Below the pieces are notes generated by a model. That model made no database searches. It was not told where the DNA came from and saw only the letters and a list, made by a program, of their open reading frames with translations. Source: Sphingobacteriaceae bacterium (lineage in GTDB: Bacteria; Bacteroidota; Bacteroidia; Sphingobacteriales; Sphingobacteriaceae). From it: DNA of 6,162 bases. Where the stretch lies: assembly GCA_947478315.1 (NCBI GenBank), contig CANJWF010000077.1, positions 1-6,162 on the forward strand, written 5' to 3'. This document shows, one piece after another, positions 1 through 5,770 of this stretch (its first letter is position 1; the number at the start of each line of letters is the position of its first letter). The translations under genes and the position numbers were made by a program.

Positions 1-827
1 ATAACCAACGAAGTTTATCAGGTTCGTTCTCCATGGCCAAAAGTATTACAAGCATCCTAATAGGTATTGCACTCCAAGAGAACAAAATAAAATCTCTACA
101 AGAACCCGTAGGAAACTACATACCCGAATTTAAAATAGGGAAAAAATCCGCCGTAAAAATTATCGATTTACTCACCATGAGCAGTGGTAGTAACTGGAAC
201 GAATCGTACATGAACCCATTCTCCATTACCACAGAAAGTTACTACGGTGATGACCTATATAATTGCGCAGTCAATGGCATCGACATTGTGAACACACCAG
301 GCACTTTATTACGATATAAATCAGGCGATACACAACTATTAGGTTTAATCTTAGAGCAAGCCACCAAACAATCGCTAAGCCAATACGCATCAGAAAAATT
401 ATGGCAAGCAATAGGTGCAGAAACTACCGCATTATGGAGTACAGACAAAAAAAACGGTCACGAAAAAGCATTTTGTTGCTTCAACTCTAACGTGCGAGAC
501 TTTGCCCGTATAGGAAAACTAATGCTCAACAAAGGCCTGTGGAATAACAAAAAGATTATCGACAGTAATTACGTAAAACAATCCATTACCCCCTGTGGAA
601 TTACCGATAACAACGGTCAAAAATGCGATTACTATGGCTACCAATGGTGGATAGACCCCTTGCATCCAGATATTTTCTATGCAAGAGGTATTTTAGGGCA
701 GTATATCATTGTAATCCCTAAAAAACAAACCATTATCGTAAGATTAGGAAAAATGACACATCCACAACGGATACATACCGTACCCAAAGAAGTTCGCTAT
801 CTTATCAATTGGGGCTTAAACTTATGA
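1..827 (+). CDS. Serine hydrolase, beta-lactamase / 6-aminohexanoate-dimer hydrolase family (5' end missing)
   Basis: This gene is cut by the left edge of the window. The frame is open from base 3 and stops at a tandem TGA TAA (825-830). The first ATG, at 33, is not the start: the Ser codon just before it (30-32) begins the catalytic SxxK motif, read here as S-M-A-K, so the true start lies outside. Counting that ATG as residue 1, the second active-site motif is Y-K-S at 95-97, and a YARGxLGQ stretch at 217-223 occupies the position of the third (KTG-like) motif. The block around HEKAFCCFNSNVRDFARIGK (143-162) is typical of the NylB-like esterase/amide hydrolase branch rather than true class C beta-lactamases. 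Substrate and cell location cannot be told, because any signal peptide is outside the window. About 274 codons are visible; I estimate that 70-120 are missing. The next gene, rarA, begins 88 bases downstream on the same strand, with no functional link apparent. Confidence 0.85.
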   Translation, partial: NQRSLSGSFSMAKSITSILIGIALQENKIKSLQEPVGNYIPEFKIGKKSAVKIIDLLTMSSGSNWNESYMNPFSITTESYYGDDLYNCAVNGIDIVNTPGTLLRYKSGDTQLLGLILEQATKQSLSQYASEKLWQAIGAETTALWSTDKKNGHEKAFCCFNSNVRDFARIGKLMLNKGLWNNKKIIDSNYVKQSITPCGITDNNGQKCDYYGYQWWIDPLHPDIFYARGILGQYIIVIPKKQTIIVRLGKMTHPQRIHTVPKEVRYLINWGLNL

Positions 828-915
828 TAAGTTTATAGGTCAACATCGAATACTAAAAAATAAGCTATCTAGAAAAACACATAGAGCAGCTACAAATATT
901 GAAAATATAAAAAAT

Positions 916-2202
916 TTGGAAACCTCTAGTACCCCTTTAGCCGAACGATTAAGACCTTGCTCATTTGACGAATACATCGGTCAAACACATTTAATAGGTC
1001 GAGATTCAGTTTTACGAAAAGTAATCGAAAGCGGATTTATTCCATCTCTGATTTTATGGGGACCACCAGGAGTTGGAAAAACTAGTTTAGCTAACCTAAT
1101 CGCTGAAAAACTTAAACGCCCCTTCCACACCCTTAGTGCCATCAACGCAGGCGTAAAAGATGTACGCGAAGTAATTGATAATGCAAAAAAAAGCACTTTT
1201 TTCGGCACTAACAATCCCATTCTATTTATCGACGAAATTCATCGTTTTAGCAAATCGCAACAAGATGCCTTACTCGGAGCAGTAGAAAAAGGTATTATCA
1301 CGCTCATAGGAGCAACCACCGAAAATCCATCTTTTGAAGTGATTAGCGCCCTACTCTCTCGATGCCAAACCTATATTCTACAACCTCTTAATCGCACAGA
1401 GTTAGAACAACTATTACATACAGCATTAACAAACGATTTTTTATTAAAACAAAAAAACATACAACTCATTGATACCGAATCCCTATTGCAAATTTCAGGA
1501 GGAGATGCCCGAAAATTATTAAACGCCTTGGAAATCGTTTGTAACACAGAAAAATCAGGAGAAAAAATATTGATTACCAATGATTTAGTATTAAAAACCA
1601 TTCAACAAAACATTATAATATACGACAAAGCAGGAGAGCAACACTACGATATTATTTCAGCCTTCATCAAATCTATCCGAGGAAGCGACCCCAATGCAAG
1701 CGTATACTGGTTGGCTCGTATGATTGAAGGAGGAGAAGATCCCTTATTTATTGCAAGAAGATTAGTAATACTGGCATCCGAAGACATCGGTAACGCAAAC
1801 CCAACTGCACTAGTACTGGCCAATAATTGCTTTCAAGCCGTACAAGCAATCGGTTTTCCCGAATCAAGAATCATATTATCTCAATGCGTAACCTACTTAG
1901 CATCATCACCCAAAAGTAACGCAGCCTACGAAGCCATCAATAAAGCACAACAATTAATCAAAGAAAGCGGTAACCTACCTGTCCCTCTACACCTACGTAA
2001 TGCCCCCACCAAACTGATGAAAGAAATAGGTTACGGCAACCACTACCAATACCCACACTCGCACAACCATCACTTTATTGACCAAGAATATTTCCCTGAA
2101 GATTTAACAGGAACAGTTCTTTTCGAACCTAGCAATAATCCAAGAGAACAAGAACTTCGTAATTACCTAAAAAAACACTGGAAAGAAAAATACAACTACT
2201 AA
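916..2202 (+). CDS. rarA: Replication-associated recombination protein A (RarA/MgsA), AAA+ ATPase
   Basis: RarA is a clamp-loader-like AAA+ ATPase of the RarA/Mgs1/WRNIP1 family that acts at stalled or gapped replication forks. Visible in order: the N-terminal PLAERLRP box (7-14), Walker A GPPGVGKT (49-56), Walker B with DEIHRF (106-111), sensor 1 GATTENPSF (132-140), the arginine finger in LLSRC (Arg149), and a GGDARKLLNALE sensor-2 helix near 195. The C-terminal tetramerisation half ends in the usual EPSNNPREQELRNYLKKHWK segment. At 428 residues it is close to full length for the family (E. coli about 447). The start is TTG at 916: no in-frame ATG or GTG lies between about 829 and the PLAERLRP box, and the family normally begins only a few residues before that box. 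The upstream sequence is A-rich with no Shine-Dalgarno motif. The stop is 35 bases from the convergent gldC stop; I see no terminator hairpin in that gap. Confidence 0.95.
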   Translation: METSSTPLAERLRPCSFDEYIGQTHLIGRDSVLRKVIESGFIPSLILWGPPGVGKTSLANLIAEKLKRPFHTLSAINAGVKDVREVIDNAKKSTFFGTNNPILFIDEIHRFSKSQQDALLGAVEKGIITLIGATTENPSFEVISALLSRCQTYILQPLNRTELEQLLHTALTNDFLLKQKNIQLIDTESLLQISGGDARKLLNALEIVCNTEKSGEKILITNDLVLKTIQQNIIIYDKAGEQHYDIISAFIKSIRGSDPNASVYWLARMIEGGEDPLFIARRLVILASEDIGNANPTALVLANNCFQAVQAIGFPESRIILSQCVTYLASSPKSNAAYEAINKAQQLIKESGNLPVPLHLRNAPTKLMKEIGYGNHYQYPHSHNHHFIDQEYFPEDLTGTVLFEPSNNPREQELRNYLKKHWKEKYNY

Positions 2203-2237
2203 CAACTATCAATGTATATCTGAAAAATTACGTAAAA

Positions 2238-2570
2238 TCACTCCTTCACTAATTTCATTTTTTCAGCAAAGTGAATACAATAATCCCTTAAATCTTCAAC
2301 AATAGCCGTTTCTCCCGTTGCTTTCAAAAAACTATCCCCCATCGTCTGAAGCGTTTCATAAAAAAAACGTTTCATTTCATCAACAGGCATGTCCTTAGTC
2401 CAAAGGTCTATGCGCAACGTATTCTTATAATTATTATCCCATAATGCCAACATCATAGACTTGACAGGTAACGCCTCTTTTGTTTGAGCATCCGTTGATT
2501 CCCATGTAATTTTTTCGGGAATATGATTATCATCCAAATCTATAGTCAATTTTATTTCAGCTTTCTTCAT
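2238..2570 (-). CDS. gldC: Gliding motility-associated protein GldC
   Basis: The 110-residue product matches GldC as I know it from Flavobacterium in length and key segments. These are an N-terminal beta-rich stretch (KAEIKLTIDLDDNHIPEKI), the highly conserved LRIDLWTKDMPVDEMKRFF near residues 51-69, and a C-terminal DYCIHFAEKMKL helix. It has no signal peptide, membrane segment or lipobox, so the product is probably cytoplasmic. In Flavobacterium johnsoniae gldC contributes to gliding and colony spreading, but homologues also occur in non-gliding Bacteroidota and no biochemical activity is established, so its presence does not prove motility. It starts with ATG 21 bases after the helicase stop on the same strand, with no promoter or terminator between, so the two are likely one transcript. 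gldB, its neighbour in F. johnsoniae, is not in the window. It converges with rarA. Confidence 0.92.
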   Translation of the reverse strand: MKKAEIKLTIDLDDNHIPEKITWESTDAQTKEALPVKSMMLALWDNNYKNTLRIDLWTKDMPVDEMKRFFYETLQTMGDSFLKATGETAIVEDLRDYCIHFAEKMKLVKE

Positions 2571-2591
2571 AAAGTTGATAATATTTTAATG

Positions 2592-3914
2592 TCATTTTTT
2601 CAAATTAGATTTCTTGTTTCTATTGCGAACTGACGATTGAGATTTAGCATTAAAATTAGGCTTACGAACTACCTTTTTTTCATGAAAAGCTCCTTGAAAA
2701 TCTGGATTCTCCTTACGTTTTTGCAAATCTATTTCCTTTGCCTGCTCTTGACGTTCCTCAAAGGGAGTATCTTCAACAAATACTTTTGAAGGAATTATTT
2801 CACGTGGAATAGAGGCTCTAATCAATCGTTCTATTTGCTCTATATAATATTGTTCAGCCAAGGTGCAAAAAGTAATTGCCTCTCCTGTATGAAAAGCCCT
2901 ACCCGTTCTGCCAATGCGATGAACATAATCCTCTATCACAATAGGGACATCAAAATTAATAACATGACTGACTTGAGATACATCCAAACCCCTCGCTGCC
3001 ACATCCGTAGCTACCAATATTCTAATTTCACCCGACTTAAAAGCATTAATCGCATTAATACGTGTATTTTGTCCCTTATTGGCATGCAACACTCTCACTT
3101 GATTTTCTCCATACCTGCGCTGAATGAACTTATAGATATTTTCAGCTTTAACTTTTGTTTTTGTAAAAATAATTAAACGAGAAATAGCATCATCCTTATC
3201 CAACAAATAACTTAATAAATTAATTTTTGTTTTAAAATTGGGTACTTCATACAATCGTTGAGCAACCGTATGTGCAGGTGTTGCTTGCGGCATCATTTCA
3301 ATAGTGATAGGAAAAGCCGAAAAATCGCCCACTATTTTCTTTACCAAATCACTCATAGTGGCAGAAAAAAGTAAATTTTGACGTTTACGTGGAATAACTT
3401 CTAATATTCGATGTATAGAACCAATAAAACCCATATCCATCATCTTATCGGCTTCATCTAATACCAAAAAACGAATTTGCTTCGTTACCAAATCACCCCT
3501 TAAATAAATATCTAAAAATCTACCTGGGGTAGCTACCAAAATATCGATACCTGCTCGTATAGTCTCAATTTGTTTTTTAGCTCCAAGCCCACCGTAGATT
3601 ACCGCCATTCTCAAATCTGTATTCTTACCGAACTGCCGTATAGCCTCTTCAACCTGCATAGCCAATTCGCGTGTTGGCACCAAAATTAAAGCTCGAACAG
3701 TATCTCCTTGCGCATATTTCAACTGCATTAACATCGGCAACACATAAGCAGCTGTCTTACCAGTACCTGTTGGTGCGATACCAATAACATCTTGCCCACC
3801 TAATATCATCGGTATTGCTTTCTCTTGAATAGGTGTACAAACCGAATAACCCGCATCTGCAACGGCATTCAAAATTTGAGGATTTAATTTAAACCGACTA
3901 AAATCATTCATCAT
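2592..3914 (-). CDS. rhlE: DEAD-box ATP-dependent RNA helicase, RhlE-like
   Basis: This 440-residue protein has the complete DEAD-box core. The isolated Phe and Q motif lie at about 8-30 (ending TPIQ), motif I is APTGTGKT (47-54), Ia is PTREL (80-84), GG is at 108-109, and TPGR is at 129-132. Motif II is DEAD (153-156), III is SAT (184-186), motif V is TDVAARGLD (303-311) and VI is HRIGRTGR (332-339). The spacing and the HANKGQ segment (277-282) resemble RhlE. It probably unwinds or remodels structured RNA, such as ribosome assembly intermediates or mRNA; the substrate is inferred. From about residue 395 the protein becomes a Lys/Arg-rich low-complexity tail, typical of RNA-binding extensions in this family. 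Motif I has Pro where RhlE usually has Gln (AQTG). The ATG at 3914 is chosen because the Q motif begins within eight residues; a second ATG follows at once. It is the first gene of a probable two-gene transcript with gldC. The symbol rhlE is by subfamily resemblance only. Confidence 0.93.
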   Translation of the reverse strand: MMNDFSRFKLNPQILNAVADAGYSVCTPIQEKAIPMILGGQDVIGIAPTGTGKTAAYVLPMLMQLKYAQGDTVRALILVPTRELAMQVEEAIRQFGKNTDLRMAVIYGGLGAKKQIETIRAGIDILVATPGRFLDIYLRGDLVTKQIRFLVLDEADKMMDMGFIGSIHRILEVIPRKRQNLLFSATMSDLVKKIVGDFSAFPITIEMMPQATPAHTVAQRLYEVPNFKTKINLLSYLLDKDDAISRLIIFTKTKVKAENIYKFIQRRYGENQVRVLHANKGQNTRINAINAFKSGEIRILVATDVAARGLDVSQVSHVINFDVPIVIEDYVHRIGRTGRAFHTGEAITFCTLAEQYYIEQIERLIRASIPREIIPSKVFVEDTPFEERQEQAKEIDLQKRKENPDFQGAFHEKKVVRKPNFNAKSQSSVRNRNKKSNLKK

Positions 3915-3918
3915 GCAC

Positions 3919-3926
3919 CAAAGATA
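3919..3926 (-). promoter_or_regulatory. Candidate -7 promoter element of the helicase gene
   Basis: The minus strand reads TATCTTTG, an exact match to the Bacteroidota -7 consensus TAnnTTTG. No good TTTG lies at the expected -33 distance (the minus strand reads AATG there). Its last base is only five bases upstream of the ATG at 3914, so transcription would begin at or just before the start codon. The match may be chance in such AT-rich DNA. Confidence 0.4.
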
Positions 3927-4019
3927 AGGTATTGAGATTAATACCCATTTAATTTGCTTTTTCTACAAGCAAATAGATATTATTTTTAATTAAAGCACAA
4001 AAATATTACGTGAAAAACC

Positions 4020-4055
4020 AAAAAAAAACCTCGTGAGAATACTCACGAGGTTTTT
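4020..4055 (-). terminator. Rho-independent terminator after tRNA-Lys
   Basis: A perfect 9-bp stem (CCTCGTGAG at 4029-4037 with CTCACGAGG at 4042-4050) closes a 4-base loop. Nine A residues at 4020-4028 read as nine T on the minus strand. The stem starts about ten bases past the tRNA 3' end, so it ends the tRNA transcript. Five T residues on the other side would let it also work on the plus strand, but no plus-strand gene runs into it. It also insulates the helicase gene. Confidence 0.88.
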
Positions 4056-4059
4056 GGAG

Positions 4060-4132
4060 TGATCCCGCTGGGATTCGAACCCAGGACCCCAACATTAAAA
4101 GTGTTATGCTCTACCAGCTGAGCTACGGAATC
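4060..4132 (-). tRNA. tRNA-Lys (anticodon TTT)
   Basis: Read on the minus strand this folds as a complete 73-base tRNA. The acceptor arms GATTCCG and CGGGATC pair over seven positions with one T-G wobble. The D arm is GCTC/GAGC. The anticodon stem TAACA/TGTTG holds the loop CTTTTAA, giving anticodon TTT for Lys codons AAA and AAG. The T arm is CTGGG, loop TTCGAAT, CCCAG. The discriminator base is A at 4060. The bases after it are CTC, so CCA is not encoded and must be added enzymatically. It is a single-gene unit with its own promoter about 37 bases upstream and a hairpin terminator immediately downstream. Confidence 0.97.
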
Positions 4133-4168
4133 GTATAAAATTAAAGACCTCCTATCGAAAATCTGAGG

Positions 4169-4199
4169 CAAAGGTAAAAAAATTTAACTCCACTACAAA
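4169..4199 (-). promoter_or_regulatory. Promoter of tRNA-Lys
   Basis: On the minus strand the -33 element TTTG (4199-4196) is followed by 19 bases and the -7 element TACCTTTG (4176-4169), a full match to the Bacteroidota sigma consensus TTTG-N19-TAnnTTTG. Transcription would start near 4163, leaving about 30 bases to be trimmed from the tRNA 5' end. The rpsU promoter has the same spacing. Confidence 0.82.
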
Positions 4200-4216
4200 T
4201 CTTTTTAAAAAAAGAT

Positions 4217-4253
4217 AAAAAAGGAACTTCAAATGAGTTGAAGCTCCTTTTTT
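4217..4253 (-). terminator. Rho-independent terminator of the lipoprotein gene
   Basis: Stem arms at 4223-4232 and 4238-4247 enclose a 5-base loop, with six A before and six T after. Read on the minus strand the arms are GGAGCTTCAA and TTGAAGTTCC, ten pairs with one G-U wobble, followed by six U. Read on the plus strand the same position would be an A-C mismatch. The structure therefore fits termination of the minus-strand lipoprotein transcript, whose stop codon lies about 20 bases upstream. Confidence 0.85.
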
Positions 4254-4273
4254 CAATCATCCTAACGATAAAA

Positions 4274-5275
4274 CTATTCTTTTTTAAAACCCCTATTCAA
4301 CTTAATAGTTTCAGTTTTTCCATCTACCGTAACAGTAGCTTTTCTATCGGTAGCACCATTCCCAAAATCCAGTGTAGCAGTTTTCCCGCCAGCAGTTCTG
4401 TCAACCGAACCTTTAACAAAAAATGGCCAAAATGGGACACGAGTCAATGGCTTTTGTGAATTAATAACTGATACAAACGCCACACCATTTCTATCGGTTC
4501 CTGAATCTGTTCCAGTTACTACGTCGGTTCCCATTCGAGGAATTTGCTTGGTTACAGTACCAGCAAATTCCCATGTTGTTTTAATCGTTCTTGAAGATTT
4601 ATAAGTTGCATTTTTAGTATCCGAAAAAGTTAATGTAATATCAACCTCTTTCAATACTTCAACAGCATTTTCTGTGGCACTCTTAGTAGTAACCGTACGC
4701 GTACCATTCATCTTCACATCATTACAAACATAATTTTTAAAAACAATTACTTGAAATGCCCCAGCGGTCAATTTAGGATCAATAGGTCGTGTTCTCACCG
4801 TCTGAGAAAAAACCTCAACAGGAACGTACAATTTAGTTGAAATTTCTCCACTTTGTACAATAGTAATAGATTCAAGGTCAGCATCTCCACCCTGCGGAGC
4901 ATCAGTAGTGCTAGAATTTGTTCCAAAGTTAATTGAACTATTTCTGACGAAATAAATTTTTCCATTAACCGTTTCTGTTGTAACCACTCCCCATTTGGCA
5001 GGAGGTTGACCTGTAGGAGTAGCAGTCGAAAATGTAGTAAATCCACCTATACTTTGAATGGTCAAGTCCGTTTGATTATCAATAGACTCCTCTACTCCCG
5101 AAATCGCATCGCTAGTAGCCAACTCATCTTGTGCAGATGAAACAGTGGAACTTGCGGTAACAACTGCCACAGTACCAGTATCCGTAGTACTGTCTTTTTT
5201 ACAGGCAGCTAACACACAAAGAGATGTAATTCCTAGAATTATCATACTCAAAAGTTTTGATTCTTTTAATTTCAT
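4274..5275 (-). CDS. Putative lipoprotein of a recurrent Bacteroidota family, function unknown
   Basis: The 333-residue product has a type II signal peptide: basic start MKLKESK, hydrophobic core at 8-24, and lipobox LAAC with the lipidated Cys at 25. It should be membrane-anchored. The residues after the Cys (KKDSTTD) loosely resemble the charged surface-export tag of Bacteroidota lipoproteins, so surface display is possible but unproven. Residues 28-60 form a Ser/Thr/Ala-rich linker. The rest looks beta-rich with no enzyme motif. Segments FKNYVCNDVKMNGTRTV (179-195), GTDSGTDRNG (255-264) and TLDFGNGATDRKATVTVDGK (301-320) match in pattern a family of hypothetical lipoproteins I recall from this phylum, in which the DFGNG box usually carries a Cys; here that Cys is absent. 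A candidate -7 element lies upstream and a clear terminator downstream, so it is likely monocistronic. A three-codon ORF (ATG at 5283) overlaps its start as ATGA. I assign no function. Confidence 0.85.
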   Translation of the reverse strand: MKLKESKLLSMIILGITSLCVLAACKKDSTTDTGTVAVVTASSTVSSAQDELATSDAISGVEESIDNQTDLTIQSIGGFTTFSTATPTGQPPAKWGVVTTETVNGKIYFVRNSSINFGTNSSTTDAPQGGDADLESITIVQSGEISTKLYVPVEVFSQTVRTRPIDPKLTAGAFQVIVFKNYVCNDVKMNGTRTVTTKSATENAVEVLKEVDITLTFSDTKNATYKSSRTIKTTWEFAGTVTKQIPRMGTDVVTGTDSGTDRNGVAFVSVINSQKPLTRVPFWPFFVKGSVDRTAGGKTATLDFGNGATDRKATVTVDGKTETIKLNRGFKKE

Positions 5276-5294
5276 AAAAACATTTTTAGTTAGG

Positions 5295-5302
5295 CAAATT
5301 TA
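5295..5302 (-). promoter_or_regulatory. Candidate -7 promoter element of the lipoprotein gene
   Basis: The minus strand reads TAAATTTG, an exact TAnnTTTG match 19 bases upstream of the ATG at 5275. That gives a short predicted leader of about 13 bases. No TTG occurs 17 to 23 bases further upstream, so the -33 element is missing or degenerate. The region is very AT-rich, so the call is tentative. Confidence 0.45.
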
Positions 5303-5386
5303 TATATTTAAACAACAGTAAAAGTAGACCCAAATCAAGTTCAATAGTTTAATTTCTAGTTAAATATTCACTTTTCGGGTAATTTG

Positions 5387-5417
5387 TTTGCATTATAAAA
5401 AAATACACTTAGATTTG
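5387..5417 (+). promoter_or_regulatory. Promoter of rpsU (and probably xerC)
   Basis: The -33 element TTTG (5387-5390), 19 bases, and the -7 element TAGATTTG (5410-5417) fully match the Bacteroidota consensus. Predicted transcription start is near 5422-5424, giving an rpsU leader of about 80 bases. I find no second consensus promoter before xerC, so this probably drives both genes. Confidence 0.82.
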
Positions 5418-5425
5418 CAGCCTTA

Positions 5426-5464
5426 ATGAACACCGACATTCTGCATCAATACGGGTGTTCCTAA
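5426..5464 (+). other. Hairpin and 12-codon upstream ORF in the rpsU leader
   Basis: Within the predicted rpsU 5' leader, GAACACC (5428-5434) pairs perfectly with GGTGTTC (5454-5460) around an 18-base interior. Two further C-G pairs are possible with one bulged G. The same stretch encodes a short ORF, ATG at 5426 to TAA at 5462-5464 (MNTDILHQYGCS), whose ATG lies within about four bases of the predicted transcription start. The hairpin is seen in the sequence; translation of the ORF and any regulatory role are inference. Confidence 0.45.
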
Positions 5465-5502
5465 ATAGAGTATTAGTCATAAAAAATTTATAAAATCAAA
5501 TC

Positions 5503-5694
5503 ATGATTATCATTAATCTTAAAGAAGGCGAAAATTTAGATAAAGCTTTAAAACGTTTTAAAAAGAAATTCGAGAAAACAGGTGTATTAAGAGCACTAAG
5601 AAGCAGACAAGCATTCGAAAAAAAATCGGTTACTCGTCGTAATGTTATTAAACATGCGGCATACAAACAACAGCTAAACACTCAAGTTGTATAA
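5503..5694 (+). CDS. rpsU: 30S ribosomal protein bS21
   Basis: The 63-residue product is bS21, a small basic protein of the 30S platform near the 3' end of 16S rRNA. It shows the family pattern: IIINLKEGENLDKALKRFKK at 2-21, FEKTGVLRALRSRQAFEKKS at 23-42, and an Arg/Lys-rich helix to the C-terminus. Length is normal for the phylum. Tyr54 is present; from memory, the equivalent Tyr54 of Flavobacterium johnsoniae bS21 helps hold the anti-Shine-Dalgarno tail away from mRNA. The ATG at 5503 fits the conserved N-terminus. No SD-like motif precedes it: the 25 bases upstream are almost all A and T. This is notable because rpsU in this phylum often carries an unusually strong SD used for autoregulation. 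It has a full consensus promoter with an approximately 80-base leader, and xerC begins 76 bases after its stop codon. Confidence 0.95.
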   Translation: MIIINLKEGENLDKALKRFKKKFEKTGVLRALRSRQAFEKKSVTRRNVIKHAAYKQQLNTQVV

Positions 5695-5722
5695 AATCTT
5701 ATCGTAATAATGTCATTATAAA

Positions 5723-5770
5723 TAAAAGTATTTGTATCTTCATATCAGCGAAGATTTACAAATACTTTTA
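5723..5770 (+). other. Long hairpin between rpsU and xerC, ending at the xerC ATG
   Basis: Bases 5723-5736 (TAAAAGTATTTGTA) are perfectly complementary to 5757-5770. Inside this, TCTTC (5737-5741) pairs with GAAGA (5750-5754), leaving a 2-base bulge (5755-5756) and an 8-base loop. The total is 19 pairs, mostly A-U. The right arm ends on the A of the xerC start codon and no U tract follows, so it is not a standard terminator. It could mask the xerC initiation region, act as an attenuator, or be an RNA processing or stabilising element for the rpsU message. The role is inferred; the pairing is directly visible. Confidence 0.7.

Noticed and set aside
828..835. TAAGTTTA after the hydrolase stop as a possible rarA -7 promoter element.
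   Set aside because: It differs from TAnnTTTG at the last base and has no TTTG at a fitting distance; rarA may instead be read through from the hydrolase gene.
2203..2237. The gap between convergent rarA and gldC checked for a shared terminator.
   Set aside because: No inverted repeat with a T or A tract is visible in these 35 bases.
2835..3176. Plus-strand frame of 113 codons inside the helicase gene.
   Set aside because: It lies entirely antisense to conserved helicase motifs and shows no recognisable domain.
4148..4156. A perfect SD-like AGGAGGT on the minus strand in the tRNA-Lys leader.
   Set aside because: No start codon or ORF follows at usable distance; the sequence runs straight into the tRNA. 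Probably chance.
5272..5283. Three-codon ORF (ATG TTT TTA TGA) overlapping the lipoprotein ATG on the minus strand.
   Set aside because: Such overlaps arise easily in AT-rich DNA and nothing supports translation of the short ORF, so it is mentioned only in the gene entry.
5428..5460. The rpsU leader inverted repeat considered as a recombination (dif-like) site because xerC is nearby.
   Set aside because: The 7-bp arms with an 18-base interior do not resemble the 11-6-11 layout of dif sites.
5496..5681. Minus-strand reading frame of 61 codons opposite rpsU.
   Set aside because: It is a shadow of the bS21 coding sequence with no family resemblance or start context of its own.
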